From: Ferrovibrio terrae
Lineage (GTDB): Bacteria > Pseudomonadota > Alphaproteobacteria > Ferrovibrionales > Ferrovibrionaceae
DNA length: 64,000 bases
Assembly: GCF_007197755.1 (NCBI RefSeq)
Contig: NZ_CP041636.1
Span: 2,702,001 to 2,766,000, forward strand
Reading direction: 5' to 3'
Position 1 is the first letter of the stretch. Every line of letters starts with the position of its first letter. Positions 18,539 to 29,538 of this stretch are shown here, piece by piece. The translations under genes were made by a program, and so were the position numbers. The notes beneath the pieces were generated by a model, which saw nothing but the letters and a program-made list of their open reading frames with translations, searched no databases and was not told the origin of the DNA.

Positions 18539-20403
18539 TGGGTCTGTTCCGCCGCACGCCCAAGCACCAGCAGTCGAAGGTCAAGCCGCGTCCGCCCTGC
18601 ACGCCGGCCGACATGCCGGGCAGCCCGGCGATGGTGCGCCTGGAAGGTGCCGCCAAACAGGCACTGGATGCCAGCCGCGGCCGTCTGGTGATCGGCATCG
18701 GTCTGTTCTCGCTGGCCTTCCTGGTGCTGGGCGGCCGTCTGGTCGAACTCACTGTGATCCGCAGTGCTGCCGAGCCCGCCGTGGCGCGCGGCTTCAATCC
18801 TGAGCTGGGTGCGAAGACGGCGCTGATGGAGCGTCAGCCGATTGTCGATCGCAACGGTCAGATTCTGGCGACCAACCTGAAGATAGCCTCGCTCTATGCC
18901 GATCCGCGCAAGGTGCAGAATGCCGCCGGGGCTGCCACGCGGCTGGTACAGGCGCTGCCCGAACTGCCCGTTGGTGAAGTGCAGGCCAAGCTGGCCTCGG
19001 GCAAGAGCTTTGTCTGGCTCAAGCGTGGCCTCACGCCGCGTGAGCAGTATGAAGTCAACCGCCTCGGCATTCCGGGCCTCTATTTTCACAACGAGCAGCG
19101 CCGCATCTATCCGCAGGGCGCGCTTGGCGTGCATGTCGTGGGCTACACCGACATCGATGGCAGGGGCATCTCCGGCATCGAGCAGCATTTCGATGAGCAG
19201 CTCAAGGACCCGACCCGCACCGGCGATCCGCTTGAGCTCAGCATCGACCTGCGCGTGCAGCATGTGATGCGCGACGAGATTGCCAAGACGATAGAGTATT
19301 TCAACGCCATCGGCGGCGGCGGCATCGTCATGGACATTTATACCGGCGAGATCATTTCGCTGGTCAGCCTGCCTGATTTCGACCCGGCCGAACCCGGCAC
19401 GGCGAGCAAGGAGTCGCGGTTCAACCGCATCACGCTCGGCGTCTATGAAATGGGTTCGACCATGAAGACGCTGAACACGGCGATGGCGCTGGATTACGGC
19501 AGCGTCAAACTGAGCGGCGGCTATGACGCCAGCCGGCCGATCCAGATCTCGCGCTTCACCATCAAGGACGATCATCCGAAGAACCGCTGGCTCAGCGTGC
19601 CGGAAATCTTCATGTACTCGTCCAACATCGGCTCGGCCAAGATGGCGGTCGATGTCGGCCCGGAACGCCAGCGCGAATTCATGCAGCGCATGGGCATGCT
19701 GAACAAGCCCGCGCTGGAATTGCCCGAGATTGGCGCGCCGCTGGTTCCACGCCAGTGGAAGACCGTTGAGACGATGACGATTTCGTTCGGCCATGGCTTG
19801 TCGGTTACGCCGCTGCAGCTCGCCACGGCTACCTCGGCCATCATCAATGGCGGCGTGCTGCATCCGCCGACGCTGATCAAGCGCCCACAGGGCATGCCGG
19901 CGCCGGGCCGTCAGGTACTGCGTCGCGAGGTCAGCGACGTGATGCGCAAGCTGATGGTTCTCGTCGTCGAAGACGGCACCGGCAAGAAGGCGGCCGCCGA
20001 AGGCTATCTGGTCGGCGGCAAGACCGGCACCTCGGAAAAGGTCAACGATCGCGGCGGCTACAACAAGAAGGCGCTGTTCAACACTTTCGTGGCCGGCTTC
20101 CCGATGCACAACCCGCGCTACGTCGTGCAGATCATGATCGACGAACCGAAGGGCCAGAAGAGCACCTACGGCTTCGCCACCGCCGGCTGGACCGCCGCAC
20201 CGGCCATCGGCCGCGTGATCAATCGCATTGCACCGATTCTGGGCGTACCGCCGGTGGACGAAAATTCGCCGGCCATGCGCCAGGCCATGTATGTGCCGGT
20301 GCCGGGCCAGCCGATGCCGAATTTCAATACACCTACTGCTACAAGCGCAGTGCCGGCCAACACCATTATCAAGACGCAGGAGAAGAAACTTGCGTCTCAG
20401 TGA
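18538..20403 (+). CDS. ftsI: Septal peptidoglycan transpeptidase FtsI (PBP3)
   Basis: 621 residues from ATG 18538; GTG 18535 is an equal alternative. A cytoplasmic basic segment precedes one membrane anchor (VIGIGLFSLAFLVLGGRLVEL, about 48-70). The PBP dimerisation domain follows (ERQPIVDRNGQILATNL). The transpeptidase motifs are intact: STMK with the acylated Ser307 and Lys310, SSN at 361-363 and KTGT from 495. The protein crosslinks stem peptides at the division site and is paired with FtsW. The start overlaps the ftsL stop by one base, and the 3' end overlaps the murE start by 14 bp. Confidence 0.97.
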   Translation: MGLFRRTPKHQQSKVKPRPPCTPADMPGSPAMVRLEGAAKQALDASRGRLVIGIGLFSLAFLVLGGRLVELTVIRSAAEPAVARGFNPELGAKTALMERQPIVDRNGQILATNLKIASLYADPRKVQNAAGAATRLVQALPELPVGEVQAKLASGKSFVWLKRGLTPREQYEVNRLGIPGLYFHNEQRRIYPQGALGVHVVGYTDIDGRGISGIEQHFDEQLKDPTRTGDPLELSIDLRVQHVMRDEIAKTIEYFNAIGGGGIVMDIYTGEIISLVSLPDFDPAEPGTASKESRFNRITLGVYEMGSTMKTLNTAMALDYGSVKLSGGYDASRPIQISRFTIKDDHPKNRWLSVPEIFMYSSNIGSAKMAVDVGPERQREFMQRMGMLNKPALELPEIGAPLVPRQWKTVETMTISFGHGLSVTPLQLATATSAIINGGVLHPPTLIKRPQGMPAPGRQVLRREVSDVMRKLMVLVVEDGTGKKAAAEGYLVGGKTGTSEKVNDRGGYNKKALFNTFVAGFPMHNPRYVVQIMIDEPKGQKSTYGFATAGWTAAPAIGRVINRIAPILGVPPVDENSPAMRQAMYVPVPGQPMPNFNTPTATSAVPANTIIKTQEKKLASQ

Positions 20404-21880
20404 TCTCTGCGCCGATCTCCCGCTCGATCCCCGCGCCGCCGCGCTGGATGTCGCCGGCCTGACCGCCGACAGCCGTGCCGTGCGTCCGGGTTATGTTTTC
20501 GCCGCCCTCAAGGGCACGCAGGCCGATGGCCACCGCTTCATCCCGGATGCGCGACGCGCGGGCGCGGTTGCGGTGCTGAGCGATCATGTCGACCAGGCCT
20601 TTGCCGACCAGATCGCTTTCGTCACCGATTCCAATCCGCGCCGTCGCCTGGCGCTGATGGCGGCCAGCTTCTTCGGTGCCCAGCCCCGGCATATCGCGGC
20701 TGTCACCGGCACCAATGGCAAGACCTCGGTGGCGAATTTCACCGCGCAGATCTGGGCACGGCTTGGCCACAAGAGCGCCAGCCTCGGCACTCTCGGCCTG
20801 CATGGTGCGGGGCTGGATGTTCCGGTGGCGCATACCACGCCGGATCCGGTGCGCCTGCATGAATTGCTGAGCATGGCGCAACAGGCCGGCGTCGAGCACC
20901 TGGCGCTCGAAGCTTCCAGTCACGGTCTCGATCAGTTCCGCCTTGACGGCATCAGGCCGCAGGCCGCCGCCTTCACCAATCTGACCCGCGATCACATGGA
21001 CTACCATGCGACGGTCGAAGACTACTTCAATGCCAAGCTGCGGCTGTTCGAGATGCTGCTGCCGGCGAACGGCGCTGCCGTGATCAACATGGATTCCGCG
21101 CTTGGCGCCAAGGTCGAGCAGATCTGCACGCGCCGTGGCCAGCGCCTGATCCGCTATGGCCAGCTCGGCACCGAACTCAAGCTCCTGTCGGCCGTGCCGC
21201 ATGCCAGTGGCCTGCAGGTGGAAGCCGAAGTTTTTGGCGTGCGCCGTCATGTCGACCTGCCGCTGATCGGCGGCTTCCAGGCCGGCAACGTTCTGGCGGC
21301 ACTCGGCCTCGTGGTCGGTTGCGGCGTGCATGCCGCGGCGGCCTGGGAAACGCTGGGTTCGCTGGATGGCGTGCCGGGCCGTATGCAGAAGGCGGCGCAG
21401 CGCAAGAACGGCGCCAGCGTCTTTGTCGATTACGCACATACCCCTGATGCGCTGGAAACCGTGCTGAAGGCCGCGCGCCCGCACACCATGCAGCGCCTGG
21501 TGGTCGTGTTCGGCTGCGGCGGTGATCGCGATCGCGGCAAGCGTCCGCTGATGGGCGAGGTGGCGACGAAATTCGCCGACCGCGTCTTCGTCACCGACGA
21601 CAATCCGCGCACCGAAGATGCCGCTACCATTCGCGCTGCTGTCATGGCAGTAGCGGAAGGCGCGACCGAGATCGGCGACCGTCGCGCTGCGGTCTTTGCT
21701 GCAGTGAATGAATTGCAAGCTGGCGATCTGCTGCTGATTGCCGGCAAGGGCCATGAACAGGGACAGATCGTTGGCAGTGAGGTGCGTCCGTTCGACGACC
21801 TTCTGGTGGCGCGCGAAGCCGTGTCTGCGGTGGAAGAAGTGTCTGGTTCGGGCAGCGCACCATACGGAGGTAAAGGTTAA
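20390..21880 (+). CDS. murE: UDP-MurNAc-tripeptide synthetase MurE, meso-diaminopimelate type
   Basis: 496 residues from a TTG start at 20390, supported by AGGAG about seven bases upstream and by alignment of the first conserved segment (VAGLTADSRAVRPGYVFAALKG); longer forms would lie inside ftsI. The ATP loop GTNGKTS is at 107-113, HTTPDPVRLHELL marks the UDP-MurNAc-dipeptide pocket, and LTRDHMDYH is the central Mur ligase motif. DDNPRTED near the C-terminus carries the DNPR signature that selects meso-diaminopimelate rather than lysine, as expected for a Gram-negative. The stop TAA shares one base with the murF ATG. Confidence 0.96.
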   Translation: MRLSDLCADLPLDPRAAALDVAGLTADSRAVRPGYVFAALKGTQADGHRFIPDARRAGAVAVLSDHVDQAFADQIAFVTDSNPRRRLALMAASFFGAQPRHIAAVTGTNGKTSVANFTAQIWARLGHKSASLGTLGLHGAGLDVPVAHTTPDPVRLHELLSMAQQAGVEHLALEASSHGLDQFRLDGIRPQAAAFTNLTRDHMDYHATVEDYFNAKLRLFEMLLPANGAAVINMDSALGAKVEQICTRRGQRLIRYGQLGTELKLLSAVPHASGLQVEAEVFGVRRHVDLPLIGGFQAGNVLAALGLVVGCGVHAAAAWETLGSLDGVPGRMQKAAQRKNGASVFVDYAHTPDALETVLKAARPHTMQRLVVVFGCGGDRDRGKRPLMGEVATKFADRVFVTDDNPRTEDAATIRAAVMAVAEGATEIGDRRAAVFAAVNELQAGDLLLIAGKGHEQGQIVGSEVRPFDDLLVAREAVSAVEEVSGSGSAPYGGKG

Positions 21881-23307
21881 TGGAAGCTTTCGCGCTGTGG
21901 ACGTCTGCCGAAGCTGCCTCTGCCACGCATGGACAGGGCGACGGTTTCTGGACGGCATCGGGTGTGTCGATCGACAGTCGCACGGTCGGCTTCGGCGATC
22001 TCTTTATCGCCATCCGTGGCCCGAACTTCGATGGCCATGTCTTCGTCGCCGATGCGCTAGCCAAGGGCGCCGCCGCCGCGATGGTTGATAGTGGGCCGCA
22101 GACTCTGCCGGGCGGCAACCTGCTGCGGGTGAAGGATACCTTCCAGGGATTGAACGATCTGGCCGCAGCGGCGCGCCAGCGCTCCGCCGCCAGGGTGATC
22201 GGCGTGACCGGCAGTGTCGGCAAGACCTCGACCAAGGAAATGCTGCGGCATGTATTGAGCCAGCAGGGCGCGACGCATGCGTCGGTCGGCAATCTCAACA
22301 ATCACTGGGGTGTGCCACTGACGCTGGCCCGCATGCCGGTCGATACGCGCTATGCCGTGATCGAGATGGGCATGAACCATGCTGGCGAGATCGCGCCGCT
22401 GTCGAAACTGGCGCGGCCGCATATCGCCATCATCACCACCATCGAGCCGGTGCATCTGGAGAACTTCGACAGCATCGAAGGTATCGCCGATGCCAAAGCG
22501 GAAATCTTTGCAGGATTAGAGCCGGGCGGCGTCGCCATCATCAACCGCGACACGCCACATTTCGAGCGTATCGCTGCCGCGGCGCGCGCGGCCGGCGCTG
22601 CCGAAGTCATCGGGTTTGGTGAGCATCCCGAGGCCCAGGCCAAGCTGGTGAAATACGCGCCGCATTCCGCCTGCTCCTGCGTCGCCGCCGAAATCCTCGG
22701 TCATCCGATGACCTTCAAGATCGGTGCGCCTGGCCGGCACTGGGTGCTGAATGCGCTTGGTGTGCTGGCAGCCGTGCATCTCGCCGGCGGCGATCTTGCC
22801 GAGGCCGGCATGGCGCTGGCCGATGTCACTGCACCGAAGGGCCGCGGCGAACGTCATACGCTCGACTGGCGCGACGGCGGCCAGCTCGATCTGATCGACG
22901 ACAGCTACAATGCCAGCCCGCCCAGCATGCGCGCCGCTTTCGCCGTGCTGGCGATGGCCAAGCCGAGCAACACGCGCGGCCGCCGCATTGCCGTGATCGG
23001 TGACATGCTGGAACTCGGCCCCGAGGAACAGGCGGCGCATGTTGGTCTCGCTGCCGATCTGGTGCGTGAGAAGATCGATCTGGTGTTTGCCTGCGGTCCG
23101 CTGATGAAGGGACTGTACGAGGTGCTGCCACCACAGATGCGTGGGCATTACGCGCCCAATTCGCTCGAACTGATCCAGCCGCTGCGCCGGGCCGTGCGCT
23201 CTGGCGATGTGCTGCTCGTGAAGGGTTCGCTCGGCAGCCGCATGGGCAAGATCGTCGAAGACATGCTGAATCCGGCGCCGCAGCCGCGCGCCGCCAACGG
23301 TTGGTAA
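21880..23307 (+). CDS. murF: UDP-MurNAc-tripeptide-D-Ala-D-Ala ligase MurF
   Basis: 475 residues. The Mur ligase N-terminal domain ([20 protein letters not shown], about 28-47) leads into the ATP loop [10 protein letters not shown] (111-120), [26 protein letters not shown] and the [15 protein letters not shown] motif typical of MurF. It adds D-Ala-D-Ala made by Ddl (encoded 9 kb downstream) to complete the pentapeptide. The start overlaps the murE stop by one base. The gap to mraY is 29 bp, one of the few real spacers inside the cluster. Confidence 0.97.
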   Translation: MEAFALWTSAEAASATHGQGDGFWTASGVSIDSRTVGFGDLFIAIRGPNFDGHVFVADALAKGAAAAMVDSGPQTLPGGNLLRVKDTFQGLNDLAAAARQRSAARVIGVTGSVGKTSTKEMLRHVLSQQGATHASVGNLNNHWGVPLTLARMPVDTRYAVIEMGMNHAGEIAPLSKLARPHIAIITTIEPVHLENFDSIEGIADAKAEIFAGLEPGGVAIINRDTPHFERIAAAARAAGAAEVIGFGEHPEAQAKLVKYAPHSACSCVAAEILGHPMTFKIGAPGRHWVLNALGVLAAVHLAGGDLAEAGMALADVTAPKGRGERHTLDWRDGGQLDLIDDSYNASPPSMRAAFAVLAMAKPSNTRGRRIAVIGDMLELGPEEQAAHVGLAADLVREKIDLVFACGPLMKGLYEVLPPQMRGHYAPNSLELIQPLRRAVRSGDVLLVKGSLGSRMGKIVEDMLNPAPQPRAANGW

Positions 23308-23336
23308 GGCCAGGGAACAGAGGAAAGTCTGGAAGA

Positions 23337-24422
23337 ATGCTGTATCACCTGCTGTATCCGCTGGCGGACGAGATCAACGTCCTCAACCTGTTTCGCTACA
23401 TCACCTTCCGCACCGGTGGCGCGATCCTCACCGCCATGGTGCTGTCCTTCGTGATCGGCCAGCCGCTGATCGACTGGCTGCGCGCCAAGCAGGGCAAGGG
23501 CCAGCCCATCCGTGAGGACGGTCCCGAAGGCCATCTGACCAAGCGCGGCACGCCCACCATGGGCGGCTTCCTGATTCTGCTCGGCATCGGCACCGGCACG
23601 CTGCTCTGGGCCGATCTGAGCAACCGCTATGTCTGGGTCGTGCTGCTGGTCACCTTCGGTTTCGGTCTGATCGGCTTCTATGATGACTATCTGAAAGTGA
23701 CGAAGCAGAATCCAAAAGGCGTGCCGGGCAAGTTGAAGCTCGTCCTGCAGGTCGTGATCGCCGGCGTCGCCGCCGTCTGGATCAACCAGATCGCCGCCGC
23801 TCCGCTCAATACCAGCCTGGCCGTGCCGTTCCTGAAAGACGTGCTGCTCAATCTCGGCTGGTTCATGATGCCGTTCGCCGCCTTCGTGATCATCGGCGCG
23901 TCGAATGCCGTGAACCTGACGGATGGCCTGGATGGTCTGGCCATCGTGCCGGTGATGATCGCCGCCGCCAGCTTCGGCCTGATCTGCTACCTGGTCGGCA
24001 ACACCGTCTTCGCCAATTACCTGCAGATTCACAATGTCGCCGGTGCAGGTGAGCTCGCGGTCTTCTGCGGCGCGCTGGTCGGCGCCGGCATCGGCTTCCT
24101 CTGGTTCAATGCGCCACCCGCCATGGTCTTCATGGGCGATACGGGATCTCTCAGCCTCGGCGGCGCGCTCGGTACCGTCAGCGTCATCGTCAAGCACGAA
24201 CTGGTGTTGGCGATCATCGGCGGCCTGTTCGTGCTCGAGACCGTCTCGGTGATGGTGCAGGTCGCCAGCTTCAAGCTGACCGGCAAGCGCGTCTTCCGCA
24301 TGGCGCCGCTGCATCACCATTACGAAAAGAAGGGCTGGAAAGAGCCGACCATCGTGATCCGCTTCTGGATCGTCGCGGTGATCCTGGCGCTCGTCGGCCT
24401 CTCGACCCTGAAGCTGCGGTGA
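23337..24422 (+). CDS. mraY: Phospho-MurNAc-pentapeptide transferase MraY
   Basis: 361 residues from ATG 23337, which follows AGGAAAG and GGAAG; the open frame begins 36 bp earlier without support. About ten membrane helices are present. Diagnostic motifs: [19 protein letters not shown] with the Asp pair, [25 protein letters not shown] and [15 protein letters not shown] with the tri-histidine loop. The enzyme moves phospho-MurNAc-pentapeptide from UDP to undecaprenyl phosphate, forming lipid I in the inner membrane. murD follows after 7 bp. Confidence 0.98.
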   Translation: MLYHLLYPLADEINVLNLFRYITFRTGGAILTAMVLSFVIGQPLIDWLRAKQGKGQPIREDGPEGHLTKRGTPTMGGFLILLGIGTGTLLWADLSNRYVWVVLLVTFGFGLIGFYDDYLKVTKQNPKGVPGKLKLVLQVVIAGVAAVWINQIAAAPLNTSLAVPFLKDVLLNLGWFMMPFAAFVIIGASNAVNLTDGLDGLAIVPVMIAAASFGLICYLVGNTVFANYLQIHNVAGAGELAVFCGALVGAGIGFLWFNAPPAMVFMGDTGSLSLGGALGTVSVIVKHELVLAIIGGLFVLETVSVMVQVASFKLTGKRVFRMAPLHHHYEKKGWKEPTIVIRFWIVAVILALVGLSTLKLR

Positions 24423-24429
24423 TCCTGGA

Positions 24430-25815
24430 ATGATCGCTCTCACCCATACACGCGGACAGACCTGGGCGGTATTTGGCCTGGCACGCAGCGGGCTGGCGAC
24501 AGCCCGCGCGCTGCTGGCCGGCGGCGCCGAGGTGCGTTTGTGGGATGACACTGAGTCTTCGCGTGCCGCCGCCGCCGTGGCCGGCTTCCAGCCGATGCAG
24601 CTGCATGAGGGCGCGCTGGTCGGTTGCGCCGGCCTGGCGCTGGCGCCGGGCGTGCCGCTGACCCATCCGGTACCGAACCAGGTGGTGGCCAATGCGCAGC
24701 GCGCCGGTGTGCCGATCGTCGGTGATATCGAACTGCTGCTGCGCGAGCTGAAGCCTGCCGTCTATGGCATCACCGGCACCAACGGGAAGTCGACCACCAC
24801 GGCGCTGCTGTCGCATGTGCTGCGGGGCGCGGGGCGTTTGATTGCGATGGGCGGCAATATCGGCCAGGCCGTGCTGGAACTGCCGCGCTTCGAAAGCGCG
24901 AAAGACGGCACCTATGTGATCGAGATGTCGTCCTTCCAGATTGACCTGACGCCAAGCTGGCAGGCGCGCATCGCGCTGTTGCTGAATATCACGCCCGATC
25001 ATCTGGATCGCCATGGCAGCATGGACAACTACGCCGCCATCAAGGCGCGGATCTTCGCCGGACAGAGCGCGGGCGACACCGCCGTGATCGGCGTAGACGA
25101 TGACTACTGCCGCGCCATTCATGCAGCCCTCGTGAAGGACAATACCGGCCGCACCATTACGCCGATCTCGATCCGCGAAATCCTGCCCCGCGGCGTCAGC
25201 GCCCTGGACGGCCAGCTGTATGAAAATGGCAAGGCCGTCTTCGCGCTCGATTTCCCGGCTCTGCCCGGTTCGCATAACGGCCAGAATATCGCCGCTGCTT
25301 TCGCCGCCGCGCGCGCCGCCGGGCTGGATGCCGAAACCATCCGTGCCGGCATTACCAGCTTCCCGGGCCTGAAGCATCGCCTGCAGCGCGTCGGCAGCAT
25401 CGACGGCATTTCCTGCATCAATGACTCCAAGGCCACCAACGCGGACTCCGCCGAAAAAGCGCTGGCCGCTTTCGAGAATGTCTACTGGATTGCTGGCGGC
25501 AAGGCCAAGGACGGTGGTATTGCCAGCCTGAAGGCGCTGTTCCCGCGCGTCCGCCGCGCCAGCCTGATCGGCGAGGCAGCCGGCGATTTCGCCGCCACGC
25601 TGGGCAATGTGCCGCATGCGCTCTGCGGCACTCTGGACAAGGCGCTCGACGACGCGCTGGCGGCGGCGCGCAAGGATCGCATCAAGGATGCCGTGGTGCT
25701 GCTCTCGCCAGCCTGCGCCTCCTACGACCAATTCAAGAGTTTCGAGCACCGCGGCGACGAATTCATCCGCCTGGTGCAGGAACGCGGCGCAAGTGAACAA
25801 GGAGCCGCGGCATGA
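24430..25815 (+). CDS. murD: UDP-MurNAc-L-alanine:D-glutamate ligase MurD
   Basis: 461 residues. The Rossmann-like first domain (TWAVFGLARSGLATARALL) binds the UDP moiety; the ATP loop GTNGKST is at 116-122; NITPDHLDRHGSMDNYAAIKARIF is the central Mur ligase motif, and INDSKATNADSAEKAL marks the C-terminal domain. PACASYDQFKSFEHRGDEF is the MurD end signature. It adds D-glutamate to UDP-MurNAc-L-Ala in the cytoplasm. The stop overlaps the ftsW start as ATGA. Confidence 0.97.
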   Translation: MIALTHTRGQTWAVFGLARSGLATARALLAGGAEVRLWDDTESSRAAAAVAGFQPMQLHEGALVGCAGLALAPGVPLTHPVPNQVVANAQRAGVPIVGDIELLLRELKPAVYGITGTNGKSTTTALLSHVLRGAGRLIAMGGNIGQAVLELPRFESAKDGTYVIEMSSFQIDLTPSWQARIALLLNITPDHLDRHGSMDNYAAIKARIFAGQSAGDTAVIGVDDDYCRAIHAALVKDNTGRTITPISIREILPRGVSALDGQLYENGKAVFALDFPALPGSHNGQNIAAAFAAARAAGLDAETIRAGITSFPGLKHRLQRVGSIDGISCINDSKATNADSAEKALAAFENVYWIAGGKAKDGGIASLKALFPRVRRASLIGEAAGDFAATLGNVPHALCGTLDKALDDALAAARKDRIKDAVVLLSPACASYDQFKSFEHRGDEFIRLVQERGASEQGAAA

Positions 25816-26936
25816 TCACCTTCTCGCGCACTGACACGTCCATTCTCGGCCGCTGGTGGTGGACCGTCGACCGCTGGTTGCTGGTGGCGATAGCCGTGCT
25901 GATCGCAGTCGGTACCGTGCTGACGCTTGCGGCATCACCGGCGGTGGCAAACCGCATCGGCCTGGCCAACTTCCATTTCGTGCAGCGCCAGATGGTCTTC
26001 CTGGTGCCGGCGCTGCTGATCATGGTTGCCACATCGCTGCTCGATCCGGTCGGCATCCGCCGTGTGGCCATGGTGGTCTTCGCCGGCGCACTGGTCGGAA
26101 TGTGCCTTACCTTCGTGATGGGCGTCGAGGTGAAGGGCGCGCATCGCTGGATCAACTTCGGCGGCCTGTCGCTGCAGCCGTCGGAATTCGTCAAGCCGGC
26201 ATTTGCCGTGGTCGCCGCCTGGCTGTTCGCGGAGTGGCGCAAGGGCACCGGCTTCCCGGGCTGGGCGATCTCTACCGCGCTCGTCGGCCTGGTGGTCGGG
26301 GTGCTGCTGTTGCAGCCCGATCTCGGCATGGCCGTGGTGGTGACGGCGGTGTGGATGGCGCAGTTCTTCATCGCGGGCCTGCCGATTGTGCTGGTGCTGG
26401 CACTGGGCGCGCTCGGCGTTGCCGGCATCTTCGGCGCCTACCTGATCTTCCCGCATGTCGCCAGCCGCATCGATCGCTTCCTCGATCCGGCGGCTAAGGA
26501 GAACTACCAGATCGAACGCGCCATGGAGGCTTTTGCCGCTGGCGGCGTCTGGGGCCGTGGTCCGGGCGAGGGCGCCGTGAAAAGCGTGCTGCCTGATGCG
26601 CATACTGACTTCATCTTCGCTGTCGCGGGCGAGGAATTCGGCCTGTTCGCCTGTCTGTTCATCGTTGGCATTTTCGCCTTCATCGTGCTGCGCTGCTTCT
26701 CGCGGCTGATGACCGAAAATAACCTGTTCGTGCTGCTGGCTGCCGCCGGCCTCACCACGCAGTTCGGTCTGCAGGCGATCATCAATATCGGCGTCAATCT
26801 GCATCTGCTGCCCACCAAGGGCATGACCTTGCCCTTCATCTCCTATGGCGGTTCGTCGCTGCTGGCGCTGGCCTTTGCCATGGGCATGCTGCTGGCGCTG
26901 ACCCGCTGGCGGCCCGAGAGTGGAGGGGCGCGATGA
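25812..26936 (+). CDS. ftsW: Septal peptidoglycan glycosyltransferase FtsW
   Basis: 374 residues with about ten membrane helices of the SEDS family. Signatures include RWINFGGLSLQPSEFVKPAFAVVAAW, LLQPDLGMAVVVTAVWMAQFFIAG, GRGPGEGAVKSVLPDAHTDFIFAVAGEEFG and LPTKGMTLPFISYGGSSLLALAFAMGMLLAL near the C-terminus. FtsW polymerises lipid II at the septum in complex with FtsI, encoded earlier in the same cluster. It is linked by 4 bp overlaps to murD before and murG after, so translation is probably coupled along this stretch. Confidence 0.97.
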   Translation: MITFSRTDTSILGRWWWTVDRWLLVAIAVLIAVGTVLTLAASPAVANRIGLANFHFVQRQMVFLVPALLIMVATSLLDPVGIRRVAMVVFAGALVGMCLTFVMGVEVKGAHRWINFGGLSLQPSEFVKPAFAVVAAWLFAEWRKGTGFPGWAISTALVGLVVGVLLLQPDLGMAVVVTAVWMAQFFIAGLPIVLVLALGALGVAGIFGAYLIFPHVASRIDRFLDPAAKENYQIERAMEAFAAGGVWGRGPGEGAVKSVLPDAHTDFIFAVAGEEFGLFACLFIVGIFAFIVLRCFSRLMTENNLFVLLAAAGLTTQFGLQAIINIGVNLHLLPTKGMTLPFISYGGSSLLALAFAMGMLLALTRWRPESGGAR

Positions 26937-28108
26937 CTGCTCCGCATAATATTGGCACTGCTGAAAATCCGATCCTGCTTGCGGCCGGTGGCACCGGCGG
27001 ACATGTCTTTCCGGCCGAGGCGCTGGCAGCCGAGCTGCTCAGGCGCGGCCATCGCGTCGGCCTTGTCACCGACACGCGCGGCCAGGGCTTTGGCCAGAAC
27101 CTGCCGGAACTGCCGCTCTATCGCATTCCCGCCGGCACGCCGAGCGGGCGTTCAGCGGTTGGCAAGCTGATGAGCATCGTGGAAATCGGCCACGGCGTGG
27201 TCTCGGCGCTGACCCTGCTGGGCCTGACGCGGCCTGTCGCGGTCGTCGGCTTCGGCGGCTATCCGGCCCTGCCGCTGCTGCTCGCCGCAAAGCTGCGCAA
27301 GATTCCCATCGTGGTGCATGAGCAGAATGCCGTGCTCGGGCGTGTGAATCGCCTGGTCGCGCGTTTCGCGGCCCGCATCGCCACATCCTTCCCGGCCACG
27401 CATTTCCTGCCCGAGCAGGCCGTCGTCACCGTCACCGGCAACCCGGTGCGTCCGGCCATTCTCGCTGCGGCAGATGTGCCCTATACCGCGCCGGACCAGT
27501 CTTTGCGTGTGTTGATTCTGGGCGGCAGCCAGGGTGCGCGTGTGCTCTCCGACTCTGTGCCTGCCGCGCTCGCCAGCCTGCCGCCCGAGATGAAGAAGCG
27601 CCTGCGTATCGTGCAGCAGTGCCGCGCGGAAGACCTGGATCGCGTGCGCGCCGCCTACACCGTTGCCGGTATCCAGGCCGAAACCGCGACCTTCTTCAGC
27701 GATGTGGCGCAGCGGCTTGCCGTCGCGCATCTGGTGGTCAGCCGCTCCGGCGCCAGCAGCACCGCCGAGATAGCGGTGATCGGCCGTCCCAGCCTGCTGG
27801 TGCCCTATGCCCATGCGATGGACGATCACCAGACCGCCAATGCCCAGGCGCTCGCTCATGCCGGCGGCGCGGAGGTGATTGCGCAGGACAAGTTCACGCC
27901 CGAGCGCGTCGCCATGGCTTTTAACGATCTGCTGGCCGATCCGGCGCAGCTGGCCGACATGGCGGCGCATGCGCGCAGCGTCGGCCGGCCGCTGGCGGCC
28001 CAGGCGCTTGCCGATCTGGTCGAGCGCGTTGCCACCGAACATCGTCGTGCTGCTGCGAATGCGCAGTCGGCGGCTCAGGATCATTCAGTCAAGAGGACCG
28101 CGGCGTGA
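26933..28108 (+). CDS. murG: UDP-GlcNAc:lipid I N-acetylglucosaminyltransferase MurG
   Basis: 391 residues. The N-terminal glycine-rich loop [19 protein letters not shown] (about 20-38), [32 protein letters not shown] and [10 protein letters not shown] identify the lipid I-binding lobe. The C-terminal lobe carries [11 protein letters not shown] and [37 protein letters not shown] for UDP-GlcNAc. It makes lipid II on the inner face of the membrane. The first ten residues before the glycine-rich loop are weakly conserved. Both ends overlap neighbouring genes by 4 bp. Confidence 0.97.
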   Translation: MTAPHNIGTAENPILLAAGGTGGHVFPAEALAAELLRRGHRVGLVTDTRGQGFGQNLPELPLYRIPAGTPSGRSAVGKLMSIVEIGHGVVSALTLLGLTRPVAVVGFGGYPALPLLLAAKLRKIPIVVHEQNAVLGRVNRLVARFAARIATSFPATHFLPEQAVVTVTGNPVRPAILAAADVPYTAPDQSLRVLILGGSQGARVLSDSVPAALASLPPEMKKRLRIVQQCRAEDLDRVRAAYTVAGIQAETATFFSDVAQRLAVAHLVVSRSGASSTAEIAVIGRPSLLVPYAHAMDDHQTANAQALAHAGGAEVIAQDKFTPERVAMAFNDLLADPAQLADMAAHARSVGRPLAAQALADLVERVATEHRRAAANAQSAAQDHSVKRTAA

Positions 28109-29538
28109 GGGCTTTACCGCTCGATATCGGCATCATCCACTTCGTGGGCATCGGCGGCATCGGCATGTCCGGTATCGCCGAGGTGATGCACAATCTCGGC
28201 TATCAGGTGCAGGGCTCGGATCTCAGCGCCAATTATAACGTCAAGCGCCTGCGCGATCTCGGCATCAAGGTGTTCGAGGGCCAGCGCGAAGAAAATATCG
28301 CTGCCGCCGAAGTGCTGGTGGTGTCGACCGCCGTGAAGGCCGACAACCCGGAAGTGAAGGCAGCCCGCGCACGCCTGATCCCGGTGGTGCGCCGCGCCGA
28401 AATGCTGGGCGAACTGATGCGCCTGAAATGGGCTATTGCGATTGCGGGCACGCATGGCAAGACCACGACCACCTCGCTGGTCGCCGCACTGCTCGAAGCT
28501 GCCGGCATGGATCCGACCGTCATCAACGGTGGCATCATCAACGCCTATGGCACAAATGCACGCCTCGGTGCCGGTGAATGGATGGTGGTGGAAGCCGACG
28601 AGAGCGACGGCACCTTCCTGAAGCTGCCGGCCACGATTGCGGTGGTTACCAATATCGATCCCGAGCATCTCGACCACTACGGTACCTTCGACAAGGTGCG
28701 CGACGGCTTCAAGCAGTTCGTCGAAAGCATTCCCTTCTACGGTTTTGCCACGCTCTGTATCGATCATCCGGAAGTGCAGGCCATGATCGGCCGCATCACC
28801 GATCGCCGCGTCATCACCTACGGTTTCTCGCCGCAGGCCGACGTGCGCGCGGTGAATGTCACCTTCGATAGTCGTGGCGCGCTGTACGACGTGCAGATCA
28901 CCGACCGCACGCGCGGCACGTCCGATACCATCACCGGCATCCATCTGCCGATGTTCGGTCGCCACAACGTTCAGAATTCTCTGGTCGTTGCAGCGATAGC
29001 CAAGGAAATGGGCTTCAGCGGCGATGTGGTGAAGAAGGCGCTCGGCGGTTTCGGCGGTGTGAAGCGGCGTTTCACCATTACTGGCGAGGCCGCCGGTATC
29101 ACGGTGGTCGACGATTACGGCCACCATCCGGTGGAAATCTCGGCTGTGCTGTCGGCCGCGCGCCTTGCATTGGGAGAGCGCCCGGAAGCCAAGGTCATCG
29201 CTGTGGTGCAGCCACACCGCTACACCCGCCTGCGTGACCTGTTCGAGGATTTCTGCTCCTGCTTCAACGATGCCGACACGGTGATCGTCACCGATGTCTA
29301 TGCCGCGGGAGAAGCCCCGATCGAAGGCGTCAGTCGCGACGCGCTGGTCGAAGGCCTGCGCAACCGCGGTCATCGCCGCGTGCTGGCGCTGCAGTCGCCC
29401 GAACAACTGGCCGAACTGGCGAAGCAGGAAGCCTCGGCAGGCGATCTCGTCGTCTGTCTCGGCGCCGGCAATATCACCACTTGGGCCAACGCGCTGCCCG
29501 GCGAGTTGCAGGCGCTCTACGACGAGGGGGCCGCATGA
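28105..29538 (+). CDS. murC: UDP-MurNAc:L-alanine ligase MurC
   Basis: 477 residues from GTG 28105, overlapping the murG stop. The first domain has [27 protein letters not shown] (13-39), the ATP loop is GTHGKT at 115-120, and [28 protein letters not shown] and [18 protein letters not shown] are family motifs. It catalyses the first amino-acid addition (L-Ala) of the pentapeptide. The two TGA/ATG junctions with murG and murB point to coupled translation. Confidence 0.98.
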   Translation: MRALPLDIGIIHFVGIGGIGMSGIAEVMHNLGYQVQGSDLSANYNVKRLRDLGIKVFEGQREENIAAAEVLVVSTAVKADNPEVKAARARLIPVVRRAEMLGELMRLKWAIAIAGTHGKTTTTSLVAALLEAAGMDPTVINGGIINAYGTNARLGAGEWMVVEADESDGTFLKLPATIAVVTNIDPEHLDHYGTFDKVRDGFKQFVESIPFYGFATLCIDHPEVQAMIGRITDRRVITYGFSPQADVRAVNVTFDSRGALYDVQITDRTRGTSDTITGIHLPMFGRHNVQNSLVVAAIAKEMGFSGDVVKKALGGFGGVKRRFTITGEAAGITVVDDYGHHPVEISAVLSAARLALGERPEAKVIAVVQPHRYTRLRDLFEDFCSCFNDADTVIVTDVYAAGEAPIEGVSRDALVEGLRNRGHRRVLALQSPEQLAELAKQEASAGDLVVCLGAGNITTWANALPGELQALYDEGAA

